Below are positions 22,140 to 34,219 of a DNA stretch of 64,000 nucleotides, piece by piece. The notes beneath the pieces are model-generated. The model did not search any database. It had not been told where the DNA came from and saw only the letters and a program-made list of their open reading frames with translations. A program made the position numbers and the translations under genes. Each line of letters begins with the position of its first letter. The stretch's first letter is position 1. This stretch comes from Lineolata rhizophorae (taxonomy: Eukaryota > Ascomycota > Dothideomycetes > Lineolatales > Lineolataceae), in the NCBI GenBank assembly GCA_010093515.1, contig MU001689.1:571913-635912 (forward strand). The letters are read 5' to 3'.

Positions 22140-23365
22140 CTGAGCCATGGCAACGCAGAGAATTCTCTCATTAGCTCGCACGAGTGCCTGACGCACGTCG
22201 TCATAACTAAATCTTTCCTAAGACCGGTAAATAGCACGTAACAGGGCCTCTTTGCCGTGCGGGTGCAACGTGCTCGACTGATTTGATTCAGGGAAAAGGT
22301 GCGCGCCCAGCGCCGGACTCCGCCAATCTGCGAATCCTATGGCGGGCCGGAGCCTTGGGCGGAGCGCTGAAGGGTGAGCCTGGTGGTGGACGGTGGTTGC
22401 TATTACGTACATTTTCGACCGCTCGCGCAACCCGTATGATCACGTCGCCAGCAAGGGTTTTGTAGCCCTGGCGCGAAAGATTTGCGAGCCGTGACGCGGT
22501 CTAGCGGTATGTATTTCGAGGCGAGGGCCACGCTACGCGCCATGGCCCCAGCTCGAGCGGGGCGGCCTCGCGAAAGTCGACACCGCAAAACCTTTCCACG
22601 TCGGAAACACGATCTTTGGTGTCGGAAGAATCGCGACGATCGAAAGAGGGTATAAGTGGGGCGCCGGGGTCGTCGTCAAGTGGCTGCATCCTGCATTAGA
22701 GCGCACGCACTCACTGGGGCGATCGTTTACACGGTATGCATGTGTCAGGAAGCATTTGTTCATTCTGGAGGGCTGGTTTGCTTGGCAGCGGACACGGGGT
22801 TAGGAGATATCCCCGCTCATCCTCTGCTCTCCCTTTCCATCGTCTACACATCCATCTTGCATCCCTCCTGCCATCCATCATATTATCGTACACGACGTGG
22901 AAAATCCGACCGCTATGCCCGACATATCAAAAAAATACAGGACGTTAATCGAAAGTCGAGACCAGATCTGTCCCGAGGCACACCCAAAAACCGGGGCGGC
23001 GATGCGATGAGAAACCCGAAACCGAAAACCATCCTTCTAAGAAAACTAAACGCCAACCTAGCAAACGGCGATCCAGCCAACCCTTGGCGATCCAGCCCAT
23101 GGAAGCATGACCCGATGCGAGACTTCGCACCTTGAAGCCAGCAAGATCGAAACTCCGAATCGATGCAGACGTATATGCGCGGAGGCGGCTATACCTCTAC
23201 GCAAGACCGAGACGTCGATAGTAGTACACTCGAGGAAATGGGTCAATCAGGACGCCGACCGATTAGACTTGAGGCCGCGATGTTATGGCCACTGGTGTTG
23301 CGGTGACGGTGACAACAGCGGCCGTGGCGCGTCGGCGTAGATGATTGGATTGACCTTGATGGGTT
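22140..23365. other. Intergenic region, no supported gene
   Basis: About 1.2 kb upstream of the DUF3602 promoter. Mixed composition; many short frames on both strands, none with recognisable motifs. Bases ~22900-23300 are 3' flank of the candidate micro-gene. Confidence 0.35.
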
Positions 23366-23524
23366 CCTGAGGCGGCAGTTTAGTAGCCGGCTAAAGAAGA
23401 GCGATACGTTAGCAAGAGAACGACAAGACTGATGAGAAGAAAGAGTGCGGCGGTACTTACGAGGATTGCGCGGCTGACTGTCGGAATCGCCGGAGCCGGA
23501 CTGGAAGGCGTACATCTCCGACAT
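23366..23524 (-). CDS. Candidate micro-gene, structure uncertain
   Basis: An ATG at 23524 in a near-ideal CACCATG context opens MSEMYAFQSGSGDSDSQPRN, followed by a perfect GTAAGT donor at 23460. Upstream, TATAAAG at 23667-23673 lies 145 bp away. Two acceptors fit. The first (exon from 23390, preceded by GCTAAC and CTTCTTTAG) gives a 24-aa product. The second (exon from 23366, preceded by CTACTAAAC) gives about 55 aa rich in Ala, Thr and Val. Promoter, start context and donor suggest a transcribed spliced gene; the product is not recognised. It could also be a non-coding spliced RNA or a short leader peptide. Coordinates cover only the first two exons in the second model and stop short of its stop codon near 23269. 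Confidence 0.3.
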
Positions 23525-23666
23525 GGTGACGCTCTGGTGTTGTGTTTCGACTTGCAATGCAAGTGCTAGCAGGTGGGACAGAACGTTGGGTTGAGGAGGC
23601 AGCGTGTCTTTTCGCTTTGTCGAGGTGAGTGGACTTTGCTTGTGTTCAGTCGTGGGCTTGCTTTTT

Positions 23667-23673
23667 CTTTATA
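23667..23673 (-). promoter_or_regulatory. TATA box of the candidate micro-gene
   Basis: TATAAAG on the minus strand, next to a poly-T run, 145 bp upstream of the ATG at 23524. It supports transcription of that locus. Confidence 0.45.
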
Positions 23674-25058
23674 GATGAAGAGTGCTTGCTAGAGTAGTGT
23701 GTCTGGGAACGAGATGGAAATGTTTGTGTGAATCTAGCGGTCTTAAGTAGTCAGTTGTGAGGCCGGCCATTTTGGAGGGCGCGGGCACCCTGAACTTCAG
23801 GTTGGCAAACCAGTCATTGAATGCCTACCTGGGCATTGCCTTCTGCCTGACGGTGCGAGCGAGCTAGTGAGGCGGCAGCCGGTGGCCGGACAGGGAACCG
23901 CGCGCACAGCCTCAGGTAAACTCCCAAGGCAATCGCCTCGGCGCATTTCTCCAACGCCATCATTGGAAAGCAAACCGCCAATTCCACACTTGAAACGCCG
24001 CAGCGGGAGCGAGGGCGCGTCATTGGGCTGCGTTTTTCTAGAAGGCTGTCTGAATATATTCTTCAGCCCCATACGCGACCGACTCCCGGGGTGGGGGGCC
24101 AGCGAAGCAGCCAAAGCCACACCGTCCTATGAGCCAGACCGACAGGCGGCAATGTCGACCCAAAACGCCGTCCACGTTGTGCGTCACCACGGCCTATACA
24201 CAGACGGTGAGTCACAGACAGAAGCCCAAATGAGAGCCCCGGCGACGTAGTTAGGCGCGAACGCGCTTGGTTGGCAAGGCAGAAAGCCGCAGAGCTCCAG
24301 CGCTGCCAGAAGCCAGACCGCGTCAGGTACCTGCCCAGATGGGCTCGCCGGCCCAAACGCGTCGTGGCGGTGCACTGCCCTGCGTTTGTCGCAGGGCGGC
24401 GGCGCCCCTAACCACCGCCGGGTCAACGAGGGGGCTTTCCAGAACGCGGCCCTACGCACGTCTCGCCCTATCGCCGGGCCGCTCCATGCACGCCCGCCTT
24501 GCAGCCCTCAGATGCACGATGACCAGCGGAGCAGGGCGCTTAAGGCTGACCGTTCCTGCGCATTGTGCAACTGTGCGAGGGGAACCATCTGCGGGCGAAC
24601 GCCGCGGTAGCAAACAGCCAGACCAAGCCCGGAAATTGCGGGCCAAGTAAGTAATCCTCCCACCCGAGCCAGCGCAGAGAGACTTGACGCATCCGACCGC
24701 GGCACGTGAACGGCAGGTGTACGAATTGCCTCGTTCGCAGCTGCGATGCGGTGCGGCGGCGGTGAAAGCCTTGGGGATTTGTTGGCTGGACGAGGAGAGC
24801 CTCCCTGGCCGGGACGGGAGGCGCCCTCGGGCCCTCGGACGGCCACGTTTACGGATTGATGACGGCGTTTCAATCGGCCCGGGCCACTCAAAGGCCGCGC
24901 ACGGGCAGTGACTCAGCGCCCGAACAGGGCGGCCGAGCCGGTTGGGTGCTAATACTCCGTACCGTTCGGAACATTTCGCAACCCCCACGGCCCCAGCCTG
25001 CACGCGCGAGGTTTCGAAACGGGGTCAGTCACCGGGTGCGCGAACTCCATTGCTTGCG

Positions 25059-25141
<83 letters not shown>

Positions 25142-26190
25142 CCCCTAAGCTGCGCCGCGGCTCTCCGGCTACTTGACCGATAGGTCGAGCTCGGTGCCCC
25201 TAAAGGGGCGGAGGTGTAGACGGAGCAGAGCGGGACGAGAGGTTCGCATCACTGCCATCCCAATGAGTCAAACCCCGCTAGTATCCGTCTCTGAAAGCAT
25301 CACTGCCCGTTTTGGGCTTTCTGTGTGCACGATAGGGCTGCTCGCGAGCGCCCGAGCCACTACCACTCGCAGAACAGGGCGAACACGGAGGGTCGCGGCA
25401 TTGCCACGGCAAACGACCGCCCGCAAATACGCAGCACTCTCCCGTGGGCCACATCAGTGGAAAGCAGTCGCCTTGTTGCTGGAGACTTTAGCAATTAGCA
25501 TAGCCAGATGCACCATGACTTTGCTATGCCGGAATTGGCTTGCACCATGTGACTGTTGGAACAAAGAAATATGGGCGGCAAAGTTGAAGGAGCCTCCCAC
25601 TTAAAATTCATGGCCGCGCGAATTGATTCGAAATCAGGTGTAGCTGGGGGATGGTTATTGAAGTCCATCGCTAGAGGTGGTGATGGAACGCAAATGATGT
25701 CGCCACCAGCTCAGAAGCTAACTCCTCGACTCTATTGGCATCGTATGTGATTGCTGTTGTGCGAACAGACAGCAGAGTAGCGCTCAGTGCTATAGGACCC
25801 TGGGGCCGTTTCAATTTGCCTGCCGCCCCGCGTTGATGAACGGCCGCAACGCCAGACGCCGTCCCAGACGTCGTTTACGGAACGCGCCGGCTCCGGCGCT
25901 GGCTCCGGCTGCAGCGCCAAGACAGGCACCAACCAAAGGCGGGCCCTCTCGACGGCGATGGCGGCGACCATGGCGCGTCTGGCCCAGCCGCGGCCGTGAT
26001 AGACACGGCCTGGCTAAAATTCGATTAGCACCTCCTCCCGTCCCCCTTAGTCCGCGCTGACAATCCCCTTGTCCGGCCATATAACTACATACTGCCCCAC
26101 GTCTTGTTGGAGCTCGAAGCGTAGCACTCGTCCGGCGCTGTTCATCGCTCTGCCCGCACTAGTATTCCAGGACTCGCCACCACGCCTAAA
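23674..26190. other. GC-rich gene-free stretch with long C run
   Basis: 2.5 kb with no supported gene. Bases ~23800-25740 are GC-rich, with short frames open by composition. An 81-nt C homopolymer sits at 25059-25139. The last ~110 bp hold the CFEM gene promoter, with CATATAAC near 26079. Confidence 0.45.
25059..25139. repeat. 81-nt poly-C homopolymer
   Basis: An unbroken run of C from 25059 to 25139, bounded by TTGCG and AACCCC. It could be a true G/C tract or an assembly artefact joining unrelated ends. Flanks on both sides are GC-rich and non-coding. Confidence 0.95.
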
Positions 26191-26780
26191 ATGCGTGTCA
26201 CGATCGCCTCCACGCTCGCCTTTGGCGCCGCGCTCGTCGCGGCCCAGTTCGGAGACCTCCCGGATTGCGCGGTATCCCTCCCTCTACCCGCGGTGCCGGA
26301 GTCACGAACGGCGCATTTACTAGCGGTTTGAATCGAGCTAACGCGCGACTTTTATTCGCTCTCGTTCACAGCAATCCTGCGTCGGCGACACTCTCGCGGG
26401 CTGCCCGAACATGAGCGTGGACTGCATCTGCAACAACCAAGGCCTCCTTTCAGATCTGTCCTGCTGCGTCTCGCAGGTCTGCGACCCCGAAGACATCCAA
26501 GGTACGCCCCATCCCAAGCATCCCTCGGCGTGTTGCCGACGTTGCGCCTGACAATCGCCTCGCTATAGCCACCATCGACTTCGCCAACGATATCTGCGGC
26601 ACCGTCGACGTCACGGTGCCTACGGCCGCGTCCTGCCCCGGCGCGAGCGCGTCGCAGACCGGCTCGGCCACGTCGTCGGAGACGGCCGCCGCCGCGTCGA
26701 CGTCTAACGCCGCCGTGCACAATTCCGGGTCTGGAATGGGCGTCGGCGTCGCGCTCGCCGGGATGCTAGCTATGATTTGA
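26191..26780 (+). CDS. CFEM-domain protein, GPI-anchor type
   Basis: Three exons (26191-26271, 26372-26501, 26569-26780) give 140 aa. A signal peptide (MRVTIASTLAFGAALVAAQ) is followed by a CFEM domain at residues ~20-85, beginning DLPDCAQSCVGDTLAGC, continuing VDCICNNQ and closing at FANDICGT. CFEM proteins are fungus-specific; some bind haem at the cell surface, others act as effectors or wall proteins. After the domain comes a Ser/Thr/Ala-rich stalk (~95-122) and a C-terminal hydrophobic tail (GMGVGVALAGMLAMI) preceded by small residues, as for GPI attachment. An extra cysteine (SCC near residue 59) breaks the usual eight-cysteine spacing. An aspartate precedes the C-x-C pair at the site that contacts haem in known CFEMs; haem binding here is inference. 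Confidence 0.88.
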
Positions 26781-27708
26781 GCTGTGCGCCTTCGAGCACG
26801 AGCCTGGATGGCTTGCACTGGTTTGCCTAGGCATGCGGAAGATGTTCTTGGGCGTTTGGAGCCAGTGCTGAACTTTTCAGAAAGATGTCTCTAGCATTGT
26901 GACCTTCGGGATTTCTCATTGCTTGCCCTCAGTTTTATTTTGGCCTGTACCTTATGACAGCGAACAGGCTAAGGCGCCGTTCCGTTGTAGCATTATTGTC
27001 GAGGTAAAGGAAAATTGAGACCTAGTAATTCACGTCCTATACATGGGTGGATGCTAAGAGGAATGCTAACCTGATAATAGCCGGCTTGCCAGTTATGCAT
27101 GCAATAGTCTCACAATTTCGCCTTTAGGGGAATGGTTGGAAAGCAGTGCATAGTTAGTTGAGTCACCCTCCGGCTTAGCCCGGAACGATCTCCGAAACGT
27201 TGTTCACTGCCCGCCCCGCTCGTTGGATATATGATACCTTCGCCATTTCTTGCGTTTATGGTTTAGTCAAAATAATTGAAATACGGCTTGAAGTCGAATT
27301 AGTGTGGGATGTGCCACTGAGACGAATTAAGTGAGCTGATTGGCCTAAGATACTTCCTGTGGCCTACGTATCTCAGCCATGGACAGTGCACCCTTTGGCC
27401 GGGGTGTCGCTTCCCCAGGGAGCACTTCTCCGCCACACAAGGGCTTACCGCCGCGCTTGACCACCCACCCCCGCTTCGAACTCTCAGGCCGACGTTGAAG
27501 GCACGATCTGCTTTCGCGCTCCTCTTCCTCTCTTCTACAATCATCACCCGTGCTATGCCCATCTCTGGCGTCGAGTGGGCTCGCGATCGCGTGCTCCGTG
27601 CGGAGCGACCTGCGTGACCGCAGTGCCTACAGCTCGTCTATACTTGCGTTCGGCGGGCATTACCGTGAACCAGCTTTCCCACGTTATCTTGTAGGACAGC
27701 AGCCCGCG
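26781..27708. other. Intergenic region between CFEM gene and recyclin-1
   Basis: About 930 bp. The first half is AT-rich 3' flank. The second half (from ~27330) is GC-richer and should contain the recyclin promoter and leader. No gene is supported. Confidence 0.4.
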
Positions 27709-30700
27709 ATGGCGTCCGGGTCGTTCAAGAGAGCGCCGGTTACCGGTGGCGCCGCCCCGCGACACAATGTGCTCGACTCGCTGCGTGCGACGCAGATTGT
27801 CGGTTCGAAACCCGTACTCCCAGCTGGTATGCTCCGTTCCTTCCAAACCCGTGCTCTCAATGCCCCCCTGAGATGAAATACATCTGGGCTTTGGGATTCT
27901 GCTGGAGCTACGAAAACCCCTTGAGGACTAACGAGCGTGGCATGGCGTGGTGCAGAGCTCATCGCACAGATTCTCGACTACCTTTCCATCCCGGACCTCC
28001 TTAGATTTGCACGTACCTCGCGACGAATGTGCGAAATGGTCTATGATGACACTCGATGGGTGTCGCGACTGAAAGCAATGGGCCTGTGGAACGACGTGGA
28101 GGCTCGGCGCCGGGCGGAGGAGGTTCGGAGGAGACAGATGGAGATTCAAAAGGCACGTGAACCCGAAGAGGAGGCGAGGCGGCTGGGTATAGTTCAGGGA
28201 CAGAGTGAAGCAGGCGTGTTAGGGGTAGGAAATGCGCAGAGAGCCGGGACCACGCTCTTCGACGCCGGGTGGGAAGAAGACCGGCGCAGGCAGTCTCTCG
28301 AGAAGGCCAAAGCAGCGCAGCCACCGCTCGAGACCGGCTTCGATGCCATGACCCTGTCGCATGTTGCCGCGCCAAACTCGGCGACTCCGCGGGATCCGGC
28401 CCTGGCGTTGAAGGCCATGATGCAGGTGCGCTCGATTCGAGGCTACGCGAGACAAGAGTACGGCAAAGTTTATGGAGCCATGGCACCATTTTACTTTGAT
28501 CTCGCACGCGCGCAGAGCCACACGGACCCGATATTATTTCGAACCTACCGGGAGCCAGAGCAACAAGCGAGCATGCTGGCGTCTTTGAAGGTTTTTGCGC
28601 GGAGCGATATTGCCATGGGGTGGGAAAGCCGCGAGGAAAAGCTCGAGTCCATGATGGGCATTTTCGAAAACGCGGCGTTGCGCGAGTTTGAGCAAGGTTA
28701 CGGCGCCGGTGACGTGGACGGGCGTATGCGAAGGTACGCCCACGTGCTCGTCGTGCTCAACGGTGGCGCGGCCGCCGTAGACGCCTTTATCCAGAGCCAC
28801 GCGCTGTTTTCAGAAAGTGGAGGCTTGGGGATGCTGCTAGACTGCATCCAGTCCGTATCTCCAGGCCACGGAGGGGCTGGCGTACGTCTCGAGCCTGCTC
28901 ACGACTATTTCCGGCGACTGGCGTCATCGTTGAACGAGCAGGGCGCGGTCATAGATCGAGTTTTTCCACCATCTGTCAACGTACTGACGCCGTTTATCGA
29001 GCGTGTAGCAGAGGATATCATTTCCGAGTACATAACCACTCTTTTCGACGAGGCGCACGAACGCAGCCTCGAGGCGTACCTCAAGGTCGTGCCCGGCGTG
29101 TTCGAGGCCGCGGCCAAGTTCTCGCGCTCGATCCAGCCGTCCAAGGCGTCTCCACCAGACTTTTCTAACCAGGTGGCTCATCTAGTCGCTTCTAAGGCGT
29201 TCGAACAGCACATTGACCTCTATCTTCAGGAGGAACTTGACTTTTTCAAGCGCGCATCCGACGGCGAAGTCACGGCCTGGGAGAAGAGGCTGGATGACGA
29301 GCAGCAGAGCACGGAGAGCTTCTTGATGTCCAACGTCAGTAGGCAAGCCGCGAAGCGGGACTTTTTGACGTCCTTCAGAAAGGTCGTCATGATGCCAGTG
29401 AGTGTTCTTCCGACGCCGTTCGCAGGCTCTGCGAAGCCCGCCTCGTCACCAAATCCAAACTTGGCTACGACAAGCGGCGGCGAGGTCTTGTCAGCGCCGA
29501 GTTCGCGGCCTTCGACGCCCGCGCTCCCAGAGCGATCGTCGAGTCCGAATCCTCCGGTATCCGAGCTGCCGACCACCGAACTAGCTGCCAAAGCCGCCAT
29601 CATGGCGTCTCGACTCGAGGGTATCAGATCGCTCTTCAGCATAGAGGTGGCACTCAACATCATCCACGCGGCCAAATCGTCGCTAGACCGCGCCGCTCTT
29701 TTCGTCAAGTTTCCAATCACCCAGGCGGCCGGCGAAGCGCGGGAGCAATGCGAGATCATTTTCGTTGAGCTGCTCAACCAGCTCGGTGGCAGGCACATTC
29801 GGCCCGGCTTCGACAAGGCCGTGGAGCACCTGTCCCACTACAACCCGCGAAAGCTCAAGGAACACGGTGGGAATCAGGGGCAAGTCGCTCCGCTGGTTAC
29901 GTTCCTGGAGCTCGTGAACGTGGGCGATCTCATCCAGCAAATGGTGGACGTGTTCTACGTTCAGGAGATGGTGGCGCCCAAGCTCGTCGACCGCGATGAC
30001 TTCTTGGCGGCGGCGAACAAGGAGAAAAAGCGGTTCGAGCAGATGCTGGACGAGAGGGTGGCGGCCGGGCTGAACAAGGGCATCGACGTGCTGATGGAGG
30101 AGGTCGAGTTCATCGCTGCCACGACGCAGAGCGCGACTGATTTCAACCCCGGCGCGGCCGGCGCGGTCGACGTCAAGTCGGACGCCGTGGTGGACGTTGG
30201 CCCGACGGAGACGGCCACGCGCATTGTGGAGCTGGTGAGCAGCCACACAGGCATGCTCGTCGGCAGCACCGACAAGAACATGCTGGACGTGTTCAACCAG
30301 GAGGTGGGACTCCGGCTGTTCACGGCGCTCTGCAAGCACCTCAAGCGGCAGCGCATCAGCGTCGAGGGGGCGATCAAGCTGATCAGGTTCGTGCAGGCTC
30401 AAATTCAAGGGCAACGATCACAGCTAACACGGCGACTTCAGCGACACGAACGCGTACTACTCGTACATCGCGACGCTGCGCAACAAGTCGCTGACGCAGT
30501 ACTTCGCGGCGCTGCGCGAGCTGTCGCAGATCTACCTCATCAGCTCCAAGCACGCCAAGGAGATCGCGACCATCATCGCGGACCAGGACCGCTACTACGG
30601 CATCTTCCGGGCCGAGGAGGTGTACGAGTTCGCCGAGCGGCGCGCGGACTGGTACCTGGTGAAGCGCGACGTCGAGCGCGCCATGTATGGCATCGGGTGC

Positions 30701-30712
30701 GGGGTCATGTGA
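27709..30712 (+). CDS. Recyclin-1-like F-box protein (Rcy1/Pof6 family)
   Basis: Three exons (27709-27826, 27956-30386, 30442-30712) give 939 aa. In yeasts this family links Skp1 to endosome-to-Golgi recycling and cell separation through an F-box and an exocyst Sec10-like region. The N-terminus MASGSFKRAPVTGG leads to the F-box at ~residues 40-85 (ELIAQILDYLSIPDLLRFAR, then MVYDDTRWVSRL), which is split by the first intron. A charged helix follows. The Sec10-like part covers ~250-930, including FIERVAEDIISEYITTLFDE and FVELLNQLGGRHIRPGFDKA. A Pro/Ser-rich insert lies near 495-540. The last exon encodes DTNAYYSYIATLRN and ends GCGVM. A continuous plus-strand frame runs past the second donor but then turns into non-protein-like Arg/Gly sequence, so the intron is favoured. 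Confidence 0.93.
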
Positions 30713-32232
30713 CGGGGACCAGCCCGCGGTTTACCCGGGTCAGGGCCGGGGTTGGGTCAAAGCCGGTCAGGCCTACCAGGGCGCGTGCGCAAAGCAGTTG
30801 CCGGTCGCACTGGTCAAGCCAGCGCAACTATACAATTCCAGCGTGTCCTGGAGAAGGCACCGCGATGGTGCGCTTGGGCGGGAGAACGCCATCGCCGTCC
30901 CTGGCCGACCCTGCATGGCGCCAGGCGGGGTCCGGCTTAGGTGGGGTCACCCCGGCCCCACCAACAGGCGTCGCCAGGAACGGCCCTCGGCCGGGGCGTG
31001 GGGATAGCCAAGGCACGGCCGGGAGTTCGTGGGCGTTTGGGTGTCTCTGGATCGAAATCTTTTCGGGCTTGGATTTGGTTCCGGGAAGCAAAGAGCGCAC
31101 GTTGTAGGATACACCTGTAGTACGTAGGGCAGCGGGCCGAAGGGCCAGAACGCAGGGCACGATGCCCTTTAGACTTAGATATGCAGGCAGGCCTGTTCCT
31201 GCGCGGCGAAGGCGGTCCCTTTCTCCACTTTCCTGCTGGCGCTGCCGCGCGCCTGCATCTGGCGGCACTGGCAATGTGCTAGCACTAGAAAGACACCGCG
31301 ATCAAGACGCCCGTGCGCGAATGCGAATTGCCCGCGGGTCCAAAAGCGGACTCGGGAAGCGATCTCTGGCGCGCGCATAGCAGGCGGGCGCGCACGCATG
31401 CGGTAAGCCCGCCGACCGAACGGGGAAGCTCGCGCCTGGCCCCGGGCCTGGGACCGGCGGCGCCCGCGCCCGTGGCCGAGCGAACCCCAGGCCGCACCAC
31501 CGCCAGCGTCTCCCAGCCACCGGATCCAGGCCCTCTCGCCGCCCTCTCTCCTCCACCCATTCGCCGAGCGAGCACAGCACACCTCTCCGGCTTGAGTCGC
31601 TCGCGCCCGCCGTGCTGCGCCCGACCACTCGCCGCTCCGCCGCGCAGCTGCCCGCGTTGCGTGAGCTCTCGAGCCTCGTGCGTCGCTCCACCGCGCAAAG
31701 CGAACGCCGTCACCCCCCGCGCAAAACCCCCGGTCGCCTGAGCCGGATCGACAGCAGCGAGCCAGCGAGCGAGCGGGAGATTTTTTTTGCTTCCTTAGTT
31801 TATTTGATCGTTCCCTTTGGGCGTGGATCGCTCCGCTGCTACATACGCACAAGGTGCCGGCGCGGACCAGCCGTCCGGGGCCCGTCGCCCGCCAATTGCC
31901 CACCTCTTCCGCTTCCGCTCGTTCGTTCACCACCTGCTGCTTCCGGCACCTGACAGCGTTTGCTTGCTCGTCTTCACAACCGGCACCACCACCGCCCAGC
32001 GCTCTCCTCCGCATCGCCTGCGCCTCCGGAGCCCGGGTCCCGATCACCTTCGTGCCTTTTTGGTCCTGCTGGAACCGCGCGCGACCGGCCCAGCCCGTTT
32101 CGCTCCGCCCGGCTGCTGTAGGTCGCGAGGAACAACCGTGCGTCAGCCAGCTACGTATCCCGTCCCGCTTCGCTTCAGCGCGAACGCCCACCCCGCGCTC
32201 GCCCGACTTCGTCGTCGAGCCAGCCGGCAATC
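30713..32232. other. GC-rich intergenic / leader region
   Basis: 1.5 kb of very GC-rich DNA between recyclin-1 and the SWIB gene. Pyrimidine-rich stretches at ~31850-32230 look like a 5' leader. A 351-codon minus-strand frame (31175-32230) is Arg/Gly/Ala-rich and treated as a composition artefact. No gene is supported. Confidence 0.45.
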
Positions 32233-33517
32233 ATGTCGCGTAAGTCGTGTCCCGGCAATTTGACATTGGCAGCTCGCCCTCTTTGCCCTTGGGCGTGCCT
32301 GGGGCCGCGAAACTCATTGCTCTCAATCTGCGATAGTCCCGCCCGAGGTCGAGGCCTCGTACACGGCCATCATCGACGAGATCCTGGCCTCCGCAGATCT
32401 GACCACCATCTCCGCCAAGCGCGTGCGCAAGGGCATCCAGGCCGCCGTCGACTATGACATTACCCCTCAAAAGGTACGCGACGTGCTTTGACGCCTCCAT
32501 TTTGGATATTTAAAAGCCACCCCTGCCGCGGCTGTTTGCTTATCCCTAGCCGGGACACCCGCTAACCGCCGTATCTCAGGACCAAATCACCCAATTGATC
32601 ATGGCCCGCTTCGACAAGTTCACCAGCGAGTCCAACGGCGTCCCGGACGCCCCTCCCCCCGAACCTGCGCCCAGCGCCGCGGAGCCACCGCCGACGACCA
32701 ACGGCGTCAAGAAGGAAAAGCCCTCGGCCGCCAGCTCGCCACCAGCGTCGAAGAAGCGCGACACCTCGGAGCGTTCCGAGCAGGAGTCGGAGCTCTCGGA
32801 GACTGTCGGCGCGCCCGTGCCCCCCCAGAAGAGGCAGAAGGTGAAGGCGACGTCCATTGAGGACTCGGACGCCGCGTACGCGGCCAGACTTCAGGCGGAG
32901 GAGAACAGTCGAGCCAGATCGACCAGAGGCGGCGGTGCCAACACCAAGAGGAAACCGGTGGTGAAGAAGACGCAGACCAAGAAGAACAAGAAGAAGTCGG
33001 CCAAAAGCGTCGACGACAGCGACGTTGAGTCGGGAAGCGGCGAGGCCGAGGGACGCAAGGTCAACCGGAGCGGTGGATTCCACGTGAGTTTTAGGCGTGC
33101 AACCCCCGGTTTCTATTGCCTGCCAAGCCATTGACGTCCCTGCGCAGAAGCCACTCACGCTCTCGCCGGCACTGTCCGAGCTCCTTGGTGAGACGAGCGT
33201 AAGTGAAACCCCCGTCGCGCTCTCCGCTAACCCGAAGTGTGGCGAAAGCGTCCATTCCCGTCGTCGTCGTCGGGTCTCGTGCCCGCGCGCGTATATCCAT
33301 TCTGTCCCTTGCTGACTCTCTCGACAACCAGCTCTCGCGCCCGCAGACGGTCAAGAAGATCTGGGACTATGTCAAGGCGCACGACCTGCAAGACCCAAAC
33401 GACAAGCGCCACATCCGCTGCGACGAGCCCATGCGCGCTGTGTTCAAGCAGGACCGTATCCACATGTTCACCATGAACAAGATCCTAGGCCAGAACCTGT
33501 ACGCAGCGGATGAATGA
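32233..33517 (+). CDS. DEK_C plus SWIB/MDM2-domain protein
   Basis: Five exons (32233-32239, 32337-32473, 32580-33083, 33148-33198, 33332-33517) give 294 aa. A DEK C-terminal-like helical domain sits at ~5-60 (VEASYTAIIDEILASADLTT). A disordered middle is rich in Pro, Ser, Glu and Lys, with nuclear-signal-like KKTQTKKNKKKSAK. A SWIB/MDM2 domain covers ~217-290 (KPLTLSPALSELLGE, then IWDYVKAHDLQDPNDKR and IRCDEPMRAVFKQDRIHMFT). Yeast relatives are Uaf30 of the RNA polymerase I upstream activation factor and Tri1, so a nuclear role in rDNA transcription or chromatin is likely. The first exon holds only seven coding bases; the 17-codon fourth exon is fixed by the SWIB consensus across both junctions. 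Confidence 0.92.
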
Positions 33518-33882
33518 GAATTGCATTGGCGCCGGGAGCACACGCGAGAAGTCTTTTTGCGGACTCTAGTCTCCGGCGTGAAAGATTGAATAGCGGCGCT
33601 AGCGGCGTTTGGCCATCGGCCGATTTTTAAAATTCGACGCGATTAATGGAGTTTCGGAAGCAAATGAGGGCAATTCAGGGTGCTAATGACGTCCCGATTA
33701 GGCATACGACCTTTTTTTTTTTTTTTCTTTCTCTCCAGCATCTGCTTATCCATTTCCCGTTCAGCATGGCGACACGGCTCGGGTTGTTCATAGTTTTTCC
33801 TTTTGCGAACGGATTTCTCCCTCCGCCTTTCCAAACATTCCACATTTCAAGTCTTTGTTCTTTTTTTTTTTTTTTTTTTTTT

Positions 33883-33912
33883 NNNNNNNNNNNNNNNNNN
33901 NNNNNNNNNNNN
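33883..33912. other. Assembly gap (30 N)
   Basis: Thirty N bases preceded by 22 T and followed by six T. The gap probably spans an unresolved poly-T tract; its real length is unknown. Confidence 0.99.
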
Positions 33913-34219
33913 TTTTTTGAAGTCAGACTTATTTCGGCCCCAACCGCTTTTGTTGCTAACGGCGCTAGATATCGGCGCGAAGAGCTTACCCCATTTAAGT
34001 AGGGTTTGATAGGTTGGCTAGTTGAATGCGAACAGCTTGATTCACAGTCAATCAACGTGCAGCAGTGAATAGGACTGGTCCCGAGCACTCTATGCCGACG
34101 ATCTGCCCAAGCACTTGACCTAGTCTTGTTTCATCTTCATGAAGACCAAATCACCCTGCGCCACTCGAGTTCGGCGGTCGACGACTTTCCACGCCTATTT
34201 CCGCCTCGCGCCCGCTCGG

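Noticed and set aside
24856-25176. Frame encoding a long poly-Pro chain
   Set aside because: Produced entirely by the 81-nt C homopolymer.
30387-31107. Unspliced continuation of the recyclin-1 frame by ~240 codons
   Set aside because: The sequence after the GTTCGT donor becomes Arg/Gly/Pro-rich, while splicing restores a family-like C-terminus ending at 30712.
31175-32230. 351-codon minus-strand frame
   Set aside because: Arg/Gly/Ala-rich with no domain; several frames are open in this GC-rich leader.
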